Positions 8,500 to 17,113 of a stretch of 64,000 nt of DNA are shown here, piece after piece. Numbering within the stretch: position 1 is the stretch's first letter; every line of letters starts with the position of its first letter. The translations under genes and the position numbers were made by a program. The DNA is from Pollutimonas thiosulfatoxidans (lineage in GTDB: Bacteria; Pseudomonadota; Gammaproteobacteria; Burkholderiales; Burkholderiaceae_B). The notes below the pieces were generated by a model. That model worked only from the letters and a program-made list of their open reading frames with translations, did no database searches and was not told the origin of the DNA. The DNA is taken from contig NZ_CP022987.1 in the NCBI RefSeq assembly GCF_004022565.1, positions 2,790,001-2,854,000 on the forward strand, read 5' to 3'.

Positions 8500-9284
8500 C
8501 CTCTCCGGTGCAAGCCATTGCCACGCTAGGCAGACAGGTGCGCGACAGCGTCAGCGGCCTGGGCGCCTTCATGCGCCTGACGGGCGCCATACTCAAGCGC
8601 AGTGGCGCAGTCTTCAAACGCCCTGGCCTGGTATCGCAACAAATCCACTTTATCGGCAATTACTCTTTGCTGATCATCGCTGTGTCGGGGCTGTTCGTGG
8701 GCTTCGTGCTGGGCCTGCAGGGTTATTACACGCTTAACAAATACGGCTCGGAAGAAGCCCTGGGCCTGCTGGTTGCCCTGTCGCTGACCCGCGAGCTCGG
8801 TCCGGTTGTAACCGCCCTGCTTTTCGCGGGCCGCGCGGGCACTTCGCTAACGGCTGAAATCGGCCTGATGAAGGCGGGCGAGCAAATTGCCGCCATGGAA
8901 GTCATGGCGGTAGACCCCATACGCCGCGTCCTGGTGCCTCGATTCTGGGCCGGCGTGATCGCCATGCCGGTGCTGGCTGCGGTGTTCTCCATGGTGGGTA
9001 TTATCGGCGGCTGGATCGTCGGCGTGGTGCTGATAGGCATCGATCCGGGCGTATTCTGGTCGCAGATGCAAGGCGGTGTGGATGTATTCAAAGACGTGCT
9101 TAACGGCGTCATCAAAAGCGTGGTCTTCGGCATAGCCGTCACGCTGGTGGCGCTGCATGCCGGCTGGACAGCCAAGCCCACGCCCGAAGGCGTATCGCGC
9201 GCCACGACTCGCACTGTGGTCAGCGGCTCGCTGCTGGTACTGGGACTGGATTTTGTACTGACCGCGCTGATGTTCAGCAACTAA
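8496..9284 (+). CDS. mlaE: Phospholipid ABC transporter permease MlaE
   Basis: The inner-membrane permease that partners MlaF. Several hydrophobic helices and the MlaE/TrpF-like core are visible (LSLTRELGPVVTALLFAGRAG, then IGLMKAGEQIAAMEVMAVDPI). Starting at the ATG at 8496 gives 262 aa, the family length, and an ATGA overlap with mlaF. An upstream in-frame start at 8469 would extend it by nine atypical residues. Confidence 0.93.
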   Translation: MTSPVQAIATLGRQVRDSVSGLGAFMRLTGAILKRSGAVFKRPGLVSQQIHFIGNYSLLIIAVSGLFVGFVLGLQGYYTLNKYGSEEALGLLVALSLTRELGPVVTALLFAGRAGTSLTAEIGLMKAGEQIAAMEVMAVDPIRRVLVPRFWAGVIAMPVLAAVFSMVGIIGGWIVGVVLIGIDPGVFWSQMQGGVDVFKDVLNGVIKSVVFGIAVTLVALHAGWTAKPTPEGVSRATTRTVVSGSLLVLGLDFVLTALMFSN

Positions 9285-9303
9285 CGATTAAGACGGATCA
9301 ATC

Positions 9304-9807
9304 ATGACGCGTGAAAAAACCGATTTTTGGGTAGGCCTGTTTGTATTGCTGGGTGCGGTTGCCTTGGTCTTCCTGGCGCTGCGCGCCGGCAATATGAGCT
9401 CTTTCTCGTTTGCCCCCACCTATCAGGTGCAGGCTCATTTTGACAACTTGGGCGGCCTGAAAATCAGGGCCCCCGTCAAAAGCAGCGGCGTGGTCGTGGG
9501 GCGCGTGGCCAGCATAGGGTTCGACAACGAACGCTATCAGGCCGTGGCCACCCTGGACCTGGAAGAGCAATACAGCTTTCCGACCGATTCGTCGGCATCG
9601 ATCCTGACCTCGGGCCTGCTCGGCGAGCAATACATAGGCATTACCCCCGGCGGCGAAGAAAAGATGCTGACGCAAGACAGCCAGATTCAGTACACGCAAA
9701 GCGCCGTCGTACTGGAAGAACTGATCAGTAAATTCCTTTACAGTTCTGCCAGTAAAGAAGGCTCCGCCGACAGTTTACAATCGCAGCCTGCCCCCGACGG
9801 ACAATAA
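9304..9807 (+). CDS. mlaD: Outer-membrane lipid asymmetry protein MlaD (MCE domain)
   Basis: 167 aa with one N-terminal membrane anchor (residues about 9-27) and a single MCE domain (GGLKIRAPVKSSGVVVGRV, then LLGEQYIGITPGG). MlaD forms the hexameric periplasmic ring that sits on the MlaFE complex and passes lipids to MlaC. It is 19 bases after mlaE and two bases before mlaA, consistent with one transcript. Confidence 0.92.
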   Translation: MTREKTDFWVGLFVLLGAVALVFLALRAGNMSSFSFAPTYQVQAHFDNLGGLKIRAPVKSSGVVVGRVASIGFDNERYQAVATLDLEEQYSFPTDSSASILTSGLLGEQYIGITPGGEEKMLTQDSQIQYTQSAVVLEELISKFLYSSASKEGSADSLQSQPAPDGQ

Positions 9808-9809
9808 AA

Positions 9810-10649
9810 ATGAAACACTCTACTCGTATGCCCCGCCCCTATGCACAACGCCTGTTACGCTTGGGCAGCCTGGTGGGCGCCGCCGCTCTGGCGACCGGCT
9901 GTGCCACTGTCAGCAACCCCTCGCCGGATGATCCGTGGGAGAGCTATAACCGCAGCATGTATGCTTTCAATGACACCGTCGATCGTGCATTCCTGAAGCC
10001 TATTGCAACAGGCTACGATCAGCTTATGCCTGATCCGGCGCAAAACTGCATACACAATATTTTCAGCAACGTGGGCGATGTATGGTCGGCCATCAACAGC
10101 TTTTTGCAAGGGCGCGGACACGACTTCATCAACACCCTGGGCCGTGTGCTGTTCAATAGCACCATGGGCCTGGGCGGCTGTATTGACGTCGCCTCCATGA
10201 ACGGTGCCAATCGCATACCCAATGACTTCGGCGTCACGCTGGGCGTGTGGGGCTTCGATTCCGGCCCCTACGTCGTGCTGCCTTTCCTGGGATCAAGCTC
10301 GGTACGCGATGGCACGGCCACCTTGGGCACCTTCGCCGCAGGGGTTTCGCCAATTACCCCGGTATTTGAGATCGACAACATACCGCTGCGCAATTCCATC
10401 ATTGCCCTGTATGCCGTCGACACCCGTGCCAATTTGCTGAACGCCGACAAACTCGTCAACGACGTTGCGCTTGACCGCTACAGCTTCATTCGCGATGCTT
10501 ATATCCAACGCCGCAATGCGCAGGTAAATAGCCGCCGCAACGACAGCACCCTGCCCGATTATTCCGACGACTCGCTGCCCGACTATGGCGACGATCCCGC
10601 CACGGATGCCGGCGCCGCGCCCAATGCTGGTGCCCCGGCAGCACAGTAA
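9810..10649 (+). CDS. mlaA: Outer-membrane lipoprotein MlaA (VacJ)
   Basis: A 279-aa lipoprotein with signal sequence and lipobox ALATGC near residue 30, followed by the VacJ core (DPWESYNRSMYAFNDTVDRA, then NTLGRVLFNSTMGLGGCIDVA). MlaA extracts misplaced phospholipids from the outer leaflet, working with porins, and hands them to MlaC. The C-terminal tail is rich in Pro, Asp and Ala and appears disordered. Unlike E. coli, where mlaA is unlinked, it sits inside the mla operon here. Confidence 0.93.
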   Translation: MKHSTRMPRPYAQRLLRLGSLVGAAALATGCATVSNPSPDDPWESYNRSMYAFNDTVDRAFLKPIATGYDQLMPDPAQNCIHNIFSNVGDVWSAINSFLQGRGHDFINTLGRVLFNSTMGLGGCIDVASMNGANRIPNDFGVTLGVWGFDSGPYVVLPFLGSSSVRDGTATLGTFAAGVSPITPVFEIDNIPLRNSIIALYAVDTRANLLNADKLVNDVALDRYSFIRDAYIQRRNAQVNSRRNDSTLPDYSDDSLPDYGDDPATDAGAAPNAGAPAAQ

Positions 10650-10661
10650 ACCAGAGGGACT

Positions 10662-11315
10662 ATGCAGAAATTTTCATCCTTGTTTTTTTCCCGCCGCCTG
10701 ACTCGCCTGCTGACCGCAGGCGTCATGGGCTTATTCTTCGCGGGTTCGGGCGCTGCCCTGGCACAAGACCCGGTCGACGCCAACGCCTCTCCCAACCAGT
10801 TTGTGGAAGTCGTTGCCAATAATGCACTGGCCGAGGTCAAAAAGAACCGCGCCGTGCAGTCGGGCGACCTGAACACCATCAATCAGGTCATCGACCAATA
10901 CGTGCTGCCCTACGTCAACTTCGAGAAGACCACGCGTTTGGCCGCAGGCCGCTATTGGCGTCAAGCCACGCCGCAGCAGCAAAAAGACCTGGTCGAGGCC
11001 TTCCGTGGCACGCTGGTACGCACCTATAGCGGCGCCTTGGCCAACGTGGATCAACGCTCGTCCATTGCCATCCTTCCTTTCCGGGGCGACGCCAATGCCG
11101 ACGACGTGGTCGTCCGCTCGACGCTGTCGCAAGGCAACGGGCCGGCAGTTGGGGTCGATTACCGCCTCGAGAAAACCCCACAAGGTTGGAAAATCTACGA
11201 CCTTAACGTCGAAGGCATCTGGCTGATCCAGAACTACCGTAACCAGTTCGCTCAGCAGATCTCGCAAAATGGCATACAAGGCCTGATTGACGCCCTGAAC
11301 AGCGGCAATAAATAA
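10662..11315 (+). CDS. mlaC: Periplasmic phospholipid-binding protein MlaC
   Basis: 217 aa with a cleavable signal peptide ending near GAALAQDP and a Tol-Tol-Ttg2 domain (YVLPYVNFEKTTRLAAGRYW, then YDLNVEGIWLIQNYRNQF). It ferries phospholipids across the periplasm between MlaA and the MlaFED complex. GAGGG precedes the ATG. It is the last mla gene: a terminator hairpin follows and no STAS-domain mlaB is present. Confidence 0.93.
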   Translation: MQKFSSLFFSRRLTRLLTAGVMGLFFAGSGAALAQDPVDANASPNQFVEVVANNALAEVKKNRAVQSGDLNTINQVIDQYVLPYVNFEKTTRLAAGRYWRQATPQQQKDLVEAFRGTLVRTYSGALANVDQRSSIAILPFRGDANADDVVVRSTLSQGNGPAVGVDYRLEKTPQGWKIYDLNVEGIWLIQNYRNQFAQQISQNGIQGLIDALNSGNK

Positions 11316-11341
11316 GGCCGGCTGCGGCCTACTATAATGTA

Positions 11342-11372
11342 AAGCTTGGCTCATTCGAGCCGAGCTTTTTTT
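11342..11372 (+). terminator. Rho-independent terminator after mlaC
   Basis: An 11-bp stem (11342-11352 with 11357-11367, one G·U) has an ATTC loop and runs into an unbroken T-tract to 11372. It lies only nine bases before the next ATG, so it separates the mla operon from the exporter genes or attenuates them. Confidence 0.8.
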
Positions 11373-11380
11373 GTGTGCCC

Positions 11381-12172
11381 ATGCCTGCCCTTATTCTCGA
11401 TAACGTTTCAAAAGTTTATGCCCCGCGCCGCCGCAGCTGGAAGGACCGGCTGACGTCAACGCCGCAGCAACAGGGCTTCCGGGCGCTGGACAGCGTCACC
11501 TTTACCGTCGAGCACGGCGAGTTCTTTGGACTGCTGGGCCCCAATGGCGCCGGCAAGACCACCCTTATCTCGGTATTGGCCGGCCTGGCCAGTGCCACCA
11601 CCGGCAGCGCCAGCGTTTGCGGTCACGATGTCGTGACTGACTTCCGCCAGTCGCGCCGCTCGCTGGGCGTGGTGCCCCAGGAAATCGTCTACGACCCTTT
11701 CTTTACCGTGCGCGAGACCTTGCGCATACAGTCCGGCTATTTCGGCCTGCGCAACAATGACGACTGGATCGACGAGATACTGAGCAACCTGGGCCTGCTG
11801 GATAAGGCCGAAGTCAATATGCGGGCTTTATCCGGCGGCATGAAGCGCCGTGTACTGGTGGCGCAAGCGCTGGTGCACCGGCCGCCTGTCATTATTCTTG
11901 ACGAGCCGACCGCAGGCGTGGACGTGGACCTGCGCCGGACGCTATGGGAGTTCATTGCCCGCCTGAACAAAGAAGGTCACACCATCTTGCTGACCACCCA
12001 CTATCTTGAAGAAGCCGAGGCCCTGTGCGGGCGCATCGCCATGTTGAAGGCCGGCCGGGTGGTGGCATTGGATACCACGGCGGCCCTCTTGGCGCGCGTA
12101 GGCGGCTCGGATCTGGAAGACGCGTTCGTGCGCATCATGCACGACGATGAGTTCCTGGGAGTAACGGCATGA
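11381..12172 (+). CDS. ABC transporter ATP-binding protein, YadG-like
   Basis: 263 aa with Walker A at 53-61 (GPNGAGKTT), signature LSGGMKRRVLVAQAL, Walker B VIILDEPTAGVDVDL and H-loop LTTHYLEEAEALC. It belongs to the ABC-2 exporter family (YadG/DrrA-like). ATG 11381 is preferred to the GTG at 11375, although neither has a good ribosome-binding site because the mlaC terminator sits just upstream. It overlaps its permease by four bases. The substrate is unknown. Confidence 0.88.
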   Translation: MPALILDNVSKVYAPRRRSWKDRLTSTPQQQGFRALDSVTFTVEHGEFFGLLGPNGAGKTTLISVLAGLASATTGSASVCGHDVVTDFRQSRRSLGVVPQEIVYDPFFTVRETLRIQSGYFGLRNNDDWIDEILSNLGLLDKAEVNMRALSGGMKRRVLVAQALVHRPPVIILDEPTAGVDVDLRRTLWEFIARLNKEGHTILLTTHYLEEAEALCGRIAMLKAGRVVALDTTAALLARVGGSDLEDAFVRIMHDDEFLGVTA

Positions 12173-12963
12173 GCGCTACACCACGCATTGCGCCCCGTCA
12201 CGATCTGGGCTCGGGCTTTCCCACGCTGCTGCGCAAAGAGCTGCTGCGCTTCTGGAAGGTCGGTTTCCAGACCATCGCCGCGCCGGTATTGACGGCCCTG
12301 CTGTATCTGTTGATCTTCGCGCATGTGCTGGAAGGTCGGGTGCAGGTTTATGGCACCGTGCCCTACACGTCCTTCCTGATCCCGGGCTTGATGATGATGA
12401 GCATGTTGCAAAACGCCTTTGCCAACCCATCGTCGTCGCTGATTCAAAGCCGCATTACCGGCAACCTGGTCTTCATTTTGCTGCCGCCGCTTTCGCACCG
12501 CGAAATCTTTAGCGCCTACGTGCTGGCGGCCATCGTGCGGGGCCTGTGCGTGGGAGCCTGCGTGTGGCTGGTGGCGCTGTTCTTTGTAGAACTGCCGGTG
12601 GCCAACCTGGCGTGGATTCTGGTATTTGCCGGCCTTTCTTGCGGCATCATGGGCACCTTGGGCATTATCGCGGGCCTGTGGTCCGAGAAGTTCGACCAGC
12701 TGGCCGCCTTCCAGAACTTCCTGATCATGCCGGCCACCTTTTTGTCGGGTGTGTTTTACTCTATACACAGCTTGCCGCCCTTCTGGCAGGCCGTTTCTCA
12801 CTGGAATCCGGTCTTTTACACGATAGATGGCTTCCGTTACGGGTTTTTCGCCGTATCGGACATCTCGCCATGGCATAGCCTGGCTGTCGTGGGCACCGTA
12901 TTCCTTGCCCTTTGCATCTTTGCGCTGCGCCTGCTGGCCAGCGGCTATAAACTGCGGAATTGA
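12169..12963 (+). CDS. ABC-2 type transporter permease, YadH-like
   Basis: 264 aa, six predicted membrane helices, with an ABC-2 membrane domain (FRYGFFAVSDISPWHSL near the end and SFLIPGLMMMSML in the middle). It starts within the stop codon of the ATPase gene (ATGA) and must pair with it. In many Burkholderiales the same pair sits between mla genes and bolA-murA; its physiological substrate is not established. Confidence 0.88.
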   Translation: MSATPRIAPRHDLGSGFPTLLRKELLRFWKVGFQTIAAPVLTALLYLLIFAHVLEGRVQVYGTVPYTSFLIPGLMMMSMLQNAFANPSSSLIQSRITGNLVFILLPPLSHREIFSAYVLAAIVRGLCVGACVWLVALFFVELPVANLAWILVFAGLSCGIMGTLGIIAGLWSEKFDQLAAFQNFLIMPATFLSGVFYSIHSLPPFWQAVSHWNPVFYTIDGFRYGFFAVSDISPWHSLAVVGTVFLALCIFALRLLASGYKLRN

Positions 12964-12967
12964 TCTT

Positions 12968-13216
12968 ATGTTGCCTACTCCCGACCAAGTGCGTCAGTAC
13001 ATTGCCGACAACCTCGATTGCGAACATCTGGAAGTCCGGGGCGACGGATCACACTTTGAAGCCGTTATCGTCAGCCCTGACTTTGAAGGCAAGCGGGCCA
13101 TTGCCCGCCATCAACTGGTCTATGCCGCCCTGGGCGAACGCATGAAAGCCGAGATCCATGCCTTGTCGATGCGCACCCTCACGCCTGAGGAATACAAGGC
13201 GAACCCGAATGGATAA
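12968..13216 (+). CDS. BolA/IbaG family protein
   Basis: 82 aa from the ATG at 12968, matching the BolA fold: an N-terminal helix (QVRQYIADNLDCEHLEV), the conserved GDGSHFEAVIVS segment and the HQLVYAALGERM helix with its conserved histidine. Proteins of this type bind 2Fe-2S clusters with monothiol glutaredoxins. The IbaG subtype is usually next to murA, as here; it overlaps murA by eight bases. Confidence 0.88.
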   Translation: MLPTPDQVRQYIADNLDCEHLEVRGDGSHFEAVIVSPDFEGKRAIARHQLVYAALGERMKAEIHALSMRTLTPEEYKANPNG

Positions 13217-14474
13217 ACTGCAGATCACTGGCGGCAATCGGCTGAATGGCGAAGTCAATATATCGGGCGCTAAAAACGCCGCCTTGCCCAATCTGTGCGC
13301 CAGCCTGCTTAGCGCCGACCCGATCACACTGCACAACGTACCCGACCTGAACGACATCGGCACCACGCTGCGTCTGCTGGGCCGCATGGGCGTGAAGTCT
13401 GCGCGCGATGGCGATGGGCAGCTTACGCTGGATGCCAGCCAGGTGGACAGCCTGGAGGCTCCCTACGAGCTGGTCAAGACCATGCGGGCTTCGATATTGG
13501 TGCTGGGACCTTTGCTGTCGCGTTTCGGCGAGGCGCGTGTCAGCCTGCCGGGCGGTTGCGCCATCGGCCAGCGTCCGGTCGACCAGCACATCAAGGGTCT
13601 TGAAGCGATGGGGGCCGACATCCGCATCGAACACGGCTTTGTCGTGGCCAAGGCCAAGCGCCTGAAAGGCGCTTCCATACGCACCGACATGGTTACCGTT
13701 ACGGGTACTGAAAACCTGATGATGGCCGCTACGCTGGCCGAAGGCCGCACCACCCTGGAAAACGCCGCCCGCGAGCCCGAGATCGTCGATCTGGCAGAAC
13801 TGCTGAACAAGATGGGAGCGCGTATTCAAGGCCAGGGCGGCGACCGCATCACCATCGATGGCGTAGAGCGCCTGCATGGCGCCAGCCACCAAGTGGTGGC
13901 TGACCGCATCGAAGCCGGCACCTTCCTGTGCGCGGTGGGCGCCGCAGGGGGCGACATCATGCTGCGCCGCGCGGCTCCGCACACCATGGGCGCCATTATC
14001 GATAAACTGCAAGAGGCCGGTTTAAGCATCGAGTGCGGTGACGACTGGATCCGCGGTTCCATGAACAAACGTCCCCAAGCCACCGGCTTTCGCACACGCG
14101 AGTACCCGGGCTTTCCGACCGACATGCAAGCGCAGCTGATGGCCCTGAATGCCATCGCCGACGGCACGGCCGTGATCGTGGAGAACATCTTCGAGAACCG
14201 CTATATGCACGTACAAGAACTTGTGCGCATGGGCGCTCTGATCGACATCGACGGGCACACGGCGGTAGTGACCGGCGTCCCGCAATTGTCGGGGGCTACC
14301 GTTATGGCCACCGACCTGCGCGCTTCGGCCAGCCTGGTCATTGCCGGTCTTGCGGCATTCGGCCAAACCACAGTCGAGCGCATCTACCATCTGGACCGGG
14401 GGTACGAACGCATGGAAGAAAAACTGCGCGGCATCGGCGCGGACGTGCAACGCCTACGCCGGGAGGCCGCATGA
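13209..14474 (+). CDS. murA: UDP-N-acetylglucosamine 1-carboxyvinyltransferase
   Basis: First committed step of peptidoglycan synthesis: enolpyruvyl transfer from PEP to UDP-GlcNAc in the cytoplasm. The start is the ATG at 13209 (MDKLQITGGNRLNGEVNISG), giving 421 aa; a longer frame from 13158 would only add an overlap with bolA. The catalytic and fosfomycin-reactive Cys117 is present in the loop GGCAIGQRPVDQH. It overlaps both the BolA-like gene and hisG, so cell-wall and histidine genes appear co-transcribed. Confidence 0.96.
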   Translation: MDKLQITGGNRLNGEVNISGAKNAALPNLCASLLSADPITLHNVPDLNDIGTTLRLLGRMGVKSARDGDGQLTLDASQVDSLEAPYELVKTMRASILVLGPLLSRFGEARVSLPGGCAIGQRPVDQHIKGLEAMGADIRIEHGFVVAKAKRLKGASIRTDMVTVTGTENLMMAATLAEGRTTLENAAREPEIVDLAELLNKMGARIQGQGGDRITIDGVERLHGASHQVVADRIEAGTFLCAVGAAGGDIMLRRAAPHTMGAIIDKLQEAGLSIECGDDWIRGSMNKRPQATGFRTREYPGFPTDMQAQLMALNAIADGTAVIVENIFENRYMHVQELVRMGALIDIDGHTAVVTGVPQLSGATVMATDLRASASLVIAGLAAFGQTTVERIYHLDRGYERMEEKLRGIGADVQRLRREAA

Positions 14475-15151
14475 GCCCCGCCAGCCTTGATCGTCCGCTG
14501 ACCCTGGCGCTGTCCAAGGGACGCATTTTCGATGAAACCATGCCACTGCTGGCTGCAGCCGGCATCCAGGTCAGCGAAAACCCCGAAACTTCGCGCAAGC
14601 TTATCCTGCCCACCAGCAGTCCTGATCTTCAGCTGATTATCGTGCGCGCTTCGGATGTTCCCACCTACGTGCAGTATGGCGCCGCCGACTTCGGCATTGC
14701 GGGCAAGGACGTACTGTACGAACACGCCGCGGAACATGCCGGCGGCCTGTACCAGCCCATCGACCTGAACATCGCGCGCTGCCGGCTATGCGTGGCGGTA
14801 CGCGAAGGTTTCGATTACGAAGCGGCCGTACACCAGGGCTCGCGCCTGCGTATCGCCACCAAGTATGTCAGGGCGGCACGCGAACACTTCGCCCGCAAGG
14901 GCGTATACGTGGACATCATCAAGTTGTATGGGTCCATGGAGCTGGCTCCGCTGGTAGGGCTGGCCGATGCGATTGTCGACCTGGTCTCCACCGGCGGCAC
15001 ACTGAAGGCGAACAAGCTGGTTGCCGTGGAAGACGTGGCCGATATTTCCGCGCGCCTGATCGTCAACCAGGCTTCGCTGAAGACCCGCGCCGCCAAGCTG
15101 CAACCCCTGATCGAGGCCTTTGCACGCGCATCGGCCTCCAAAGGCCCCTAG
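14471..15151 (+). CDS. hisG: ATP phosphoribosyltransferase, short form
   Basis: Catalyses the first step of histidine synthesis, joining ATP and PRPP. At 226 aa it is the short HisG_S type, lacking the C-terminal histidine-binding domain, so it should need the regulatory subunit HisZ, which is not in the window. The N-terminus LTLALSKGRIFDETMPLL and the segment LVSTGGTLKANKL are typical. Its ATG overlaps the murA stop codon. Confidence 0.95.
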   Translation: MSPASLDRPLTLALSKGRIFDETMPLLAAAGIQVSENPETSRKLILPTSSPDLQLIIVRASDVPTYVQYGAADFGIAGKDVLYEHAAEHAGGLYQPIDLNIARCRLCVAVREGFDYEAAVHQGSRLRIATKYVRAAREHFARKGVYVDIIKLYGSMELAPLVGLADAIVDLVSTGGTLKANKLVAVEDVADISARLIVNQASLKTRAAKLQPLIEAFARASASKGP

Positions 15152-15160
15152 GAAGTCGCC

Positions 15161-16477
15161 ATGTCACTGATACACCGCCTGGATACGTCGTCCCCACAGT
15201 TTCATGCCAGCCTGCATACCTTGCTGGCCTTTGATGCGTCGCAAGATGAGTCCATCGAACGTGCAACCGCCGACATTCTCAAGCAGGTGCGTGCGCAAGG
15301 CGATGCCGCGCTGCTGGACTACACACGTCGCTTTGATCGCGTACAGGCTGACACCGTTGCGGCACTGGAAATCGACCGCAGCGAGTGGCTGACGGCGCTG
15401 GACGGCTTGCCTGCTGAACAACGCGCGTCGTTGGAAACAGCCGCCGAACGGGTACGCAGCTATCACGAGCGACAGCGCGCAGAAACCTGGACCTATACCG
15501 AACCCGACGGCACGATGCTGGGGCAGAAGATCACGCCACTGGACCGCGTCGGCCTGTATGTGCCTGGCGGCAAGGCGGCCTACCCGTCTTCGGTACTGAT
15601 GAACGCCGTGCCGGCGAAAGTGGCGGGCGTGCCTGAAGTCATCATGGTCACGCCCACCCCCGACGGGGTACGCAACCCCATTGTGCTGGCCGCTGCCGCA
15701 ATCAGCGGCGTGGACCGCATCTGGGGCATAGGCGGCGCCCAAGCCGTGGCCGCGCTGGCCTACGGCACCCAGACCATCACGCCGGTCGACAAGATAGTCG
15801 GCCCAGGCAACGCTTATGTGGCAGCCGCCAAGCGCCGCGTATACGGGACGGTGGGCATCGACATGATCGCCGGCCCCAGCGAAATCCTGATTCTAGGCGA
15901 TGGCAGCACGCCGGCCGACTGGATCGCCATGGATTTGTTCTCGCAGGCCGAGCACGACGAACTGGCCCAAGCCATACTGCTAAGCCCCAGCGCGGCCTAC
16001 CTGGACGAGGTCGAAGCCGCCATTGCGCGCCTGCTGCCCACCATGCCGCGCGCCGACATCATCCGGGCCAGCCTGGCCGGGCGCGGCGCACTGATACAAG
16101 TCAAAGACATGGACGAAGCCTGCGCCATCGCCAACGACATCGCCCCCGAGCACCTGGAGATCTCCACCGAGCATCCCCAGCAATGGGCCGACAAGATCCG
16201 CCATGCGGGCGCCATCTTCCTGGGTCGCTACAGCTCGGAAGCACTGGGCGATTACTGCGCCGGACCCAATCACGTCCTGCCTACATCACGCACTGCGCGC
16301 TTCTCTTCGCCGCTGGGCGTGTATGATTTCCAGAAGCGCAGCAGCCTTATCCAGGTTTCCCAGGAAGGCGCGCAAGTTTTGGGCCGCGTGGCCGCCAACC
16401 TCGCTTACGGCGAAGGGCTGCAAGCCCACGCCGCCAGCGCCGAATACCGCCTTACTCCAACCGATACCCTTACCTGA
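15161..16477 (+). CDS. hisD: Histidinol dehydrogenase
   Basis: Zinc enzyme that performs the last two oxidations, from histidinol to histidine. 438 aa with the family signature around VGLYVPGGKAAYPSS, the NAD region IWGIGGAQAVAALAYGT, the zinc/catalytic segment SQAEHDELAQ and the C-terminal GPNHVLPT. AGGAAG precedes the ATG. One base separates its stop codon from hisB; the hisC gene found at this place in many relatives is absent. Confidence 0.96.
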   Translation: MSLIHRLDTSSPQFHASLHTLLAFDASQDESIERATADILKQVRAQGDAALLDYTRRFDRVQADTVAALEIDRSEWLTALDGLPAEQRASLETAAERVRSYHERQRAETWTYTEPDGTMLGQKITPLDRVGLYVPGGKAAYPSSVLMNAVPAKVAGVPEVIMVTPTPDGVRNPIVLAAAAISGVDRIWGIGGAQAVAALAYGTQTITPVDKIVGPGNAYVAAAKRRVYGTVGIDMIAGPSEILILGDGSTPADWIAMDLFSQAEHDELAQAILLSPSAAYLDEVEAAIARLLPTMPRADIIRASLAGRGALIQVKDMDEACAIANDIAPEHLEISTEHPQQWADKIRHAGAIFLGRYSSEALGDYCAGPNHVLPTSRTARFSSPLGVYDFQKRSSLIQVSQEGAQVLGRVAANLAYGEGLQAHAASAEYRLTPTDTLT

Positions 16478-16478
16478 C

Positions 16479-17066
16479 ATGCGCACTGCCGATATCACCC
16501 GCAACACCAACGAAACGCGCGTACGCGTTTCGATCAACCTGGACGGCACCGGCCGCCAGACCATCAACACGGGCGTGCCCTTTCTGGACCACATGCTGGA
16601 CCAGATCGCCCGCCATGGCCTGATCGATCTGGACATCCATTGCGACGGCGATACGCACATCGACGACCATCACACGGTTGAAGACGTGGGCATTACGCTG
16701 GGCCAGGCCTTCGCCGCCGCCGTCGGCGACAAAGCCGGATTGCGCCGCTACGGCCATTCCTATGTCCCGCTGGATGAAGCCCTGTCGCGCGTGGTTATCG
16801 ATTTCTCGGGCCGGCCCGGGCTGTATTACCACATCCCCTTCACACGCTCGCACATCGGCCAGTTCGACGTCGACCTCGCGCGCGAGTTTTTCCAGGGCTT
16901 TGTAAACCACGCGCTGGTTACCCTGCATATCGACAACTTGCGCGGCGAGAATTCGCACCACCAATGCGAAACCGTCTTCAAGGCATTTGGCCGCGCCTTG
17001 CGCATGGCGACCGAAGCCGACCCGCGCAACGCCGGCGTTGTCCCATCGACCAAAGGCGTCCTGTAA
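16479..17066 (+). CDS. hisB: Imidazoleglycerol-phosphate dehydratase
   Basis: Monofunctional 195-aa dehydratase with no fused phosphatase domain. It has the two manganese-binding repeats (HIDDHHTVEDVGITLG near residue 65 and ENSHHQCETVFKAFGRAL near residue 160) and the motif GVPFLDHMLDQ. The start at 16479 follows the hisD stop directly; a longer frame from 16203 lies inside hisD and is not used. Histidinol-phosphate phosphatase activity must come from elsewhere. Confidence 0.95.
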   Translation: MRTADITRNTNETRVRVSINLDGTGRQTINTGVPFLDHMLDQIARHGLIDLDIHCDGDTHIDDHHTVEDVGITLGQAFAAAVGDKAGLRRYGHSYVPLDEALSRVVIDFSGRPGLYYHIPFTRSHIGQFDVDLAREFFQGFVNHALVTLHIDNLRGENSHHQCETVFKAFGRALRMATEADPRNAGVVPSTKGVL

Positions 17067-17113
17067 GGCGACACACAGGCTGGTTCTTCGCAACCCATTA
17101 ACGGCCAAACACC

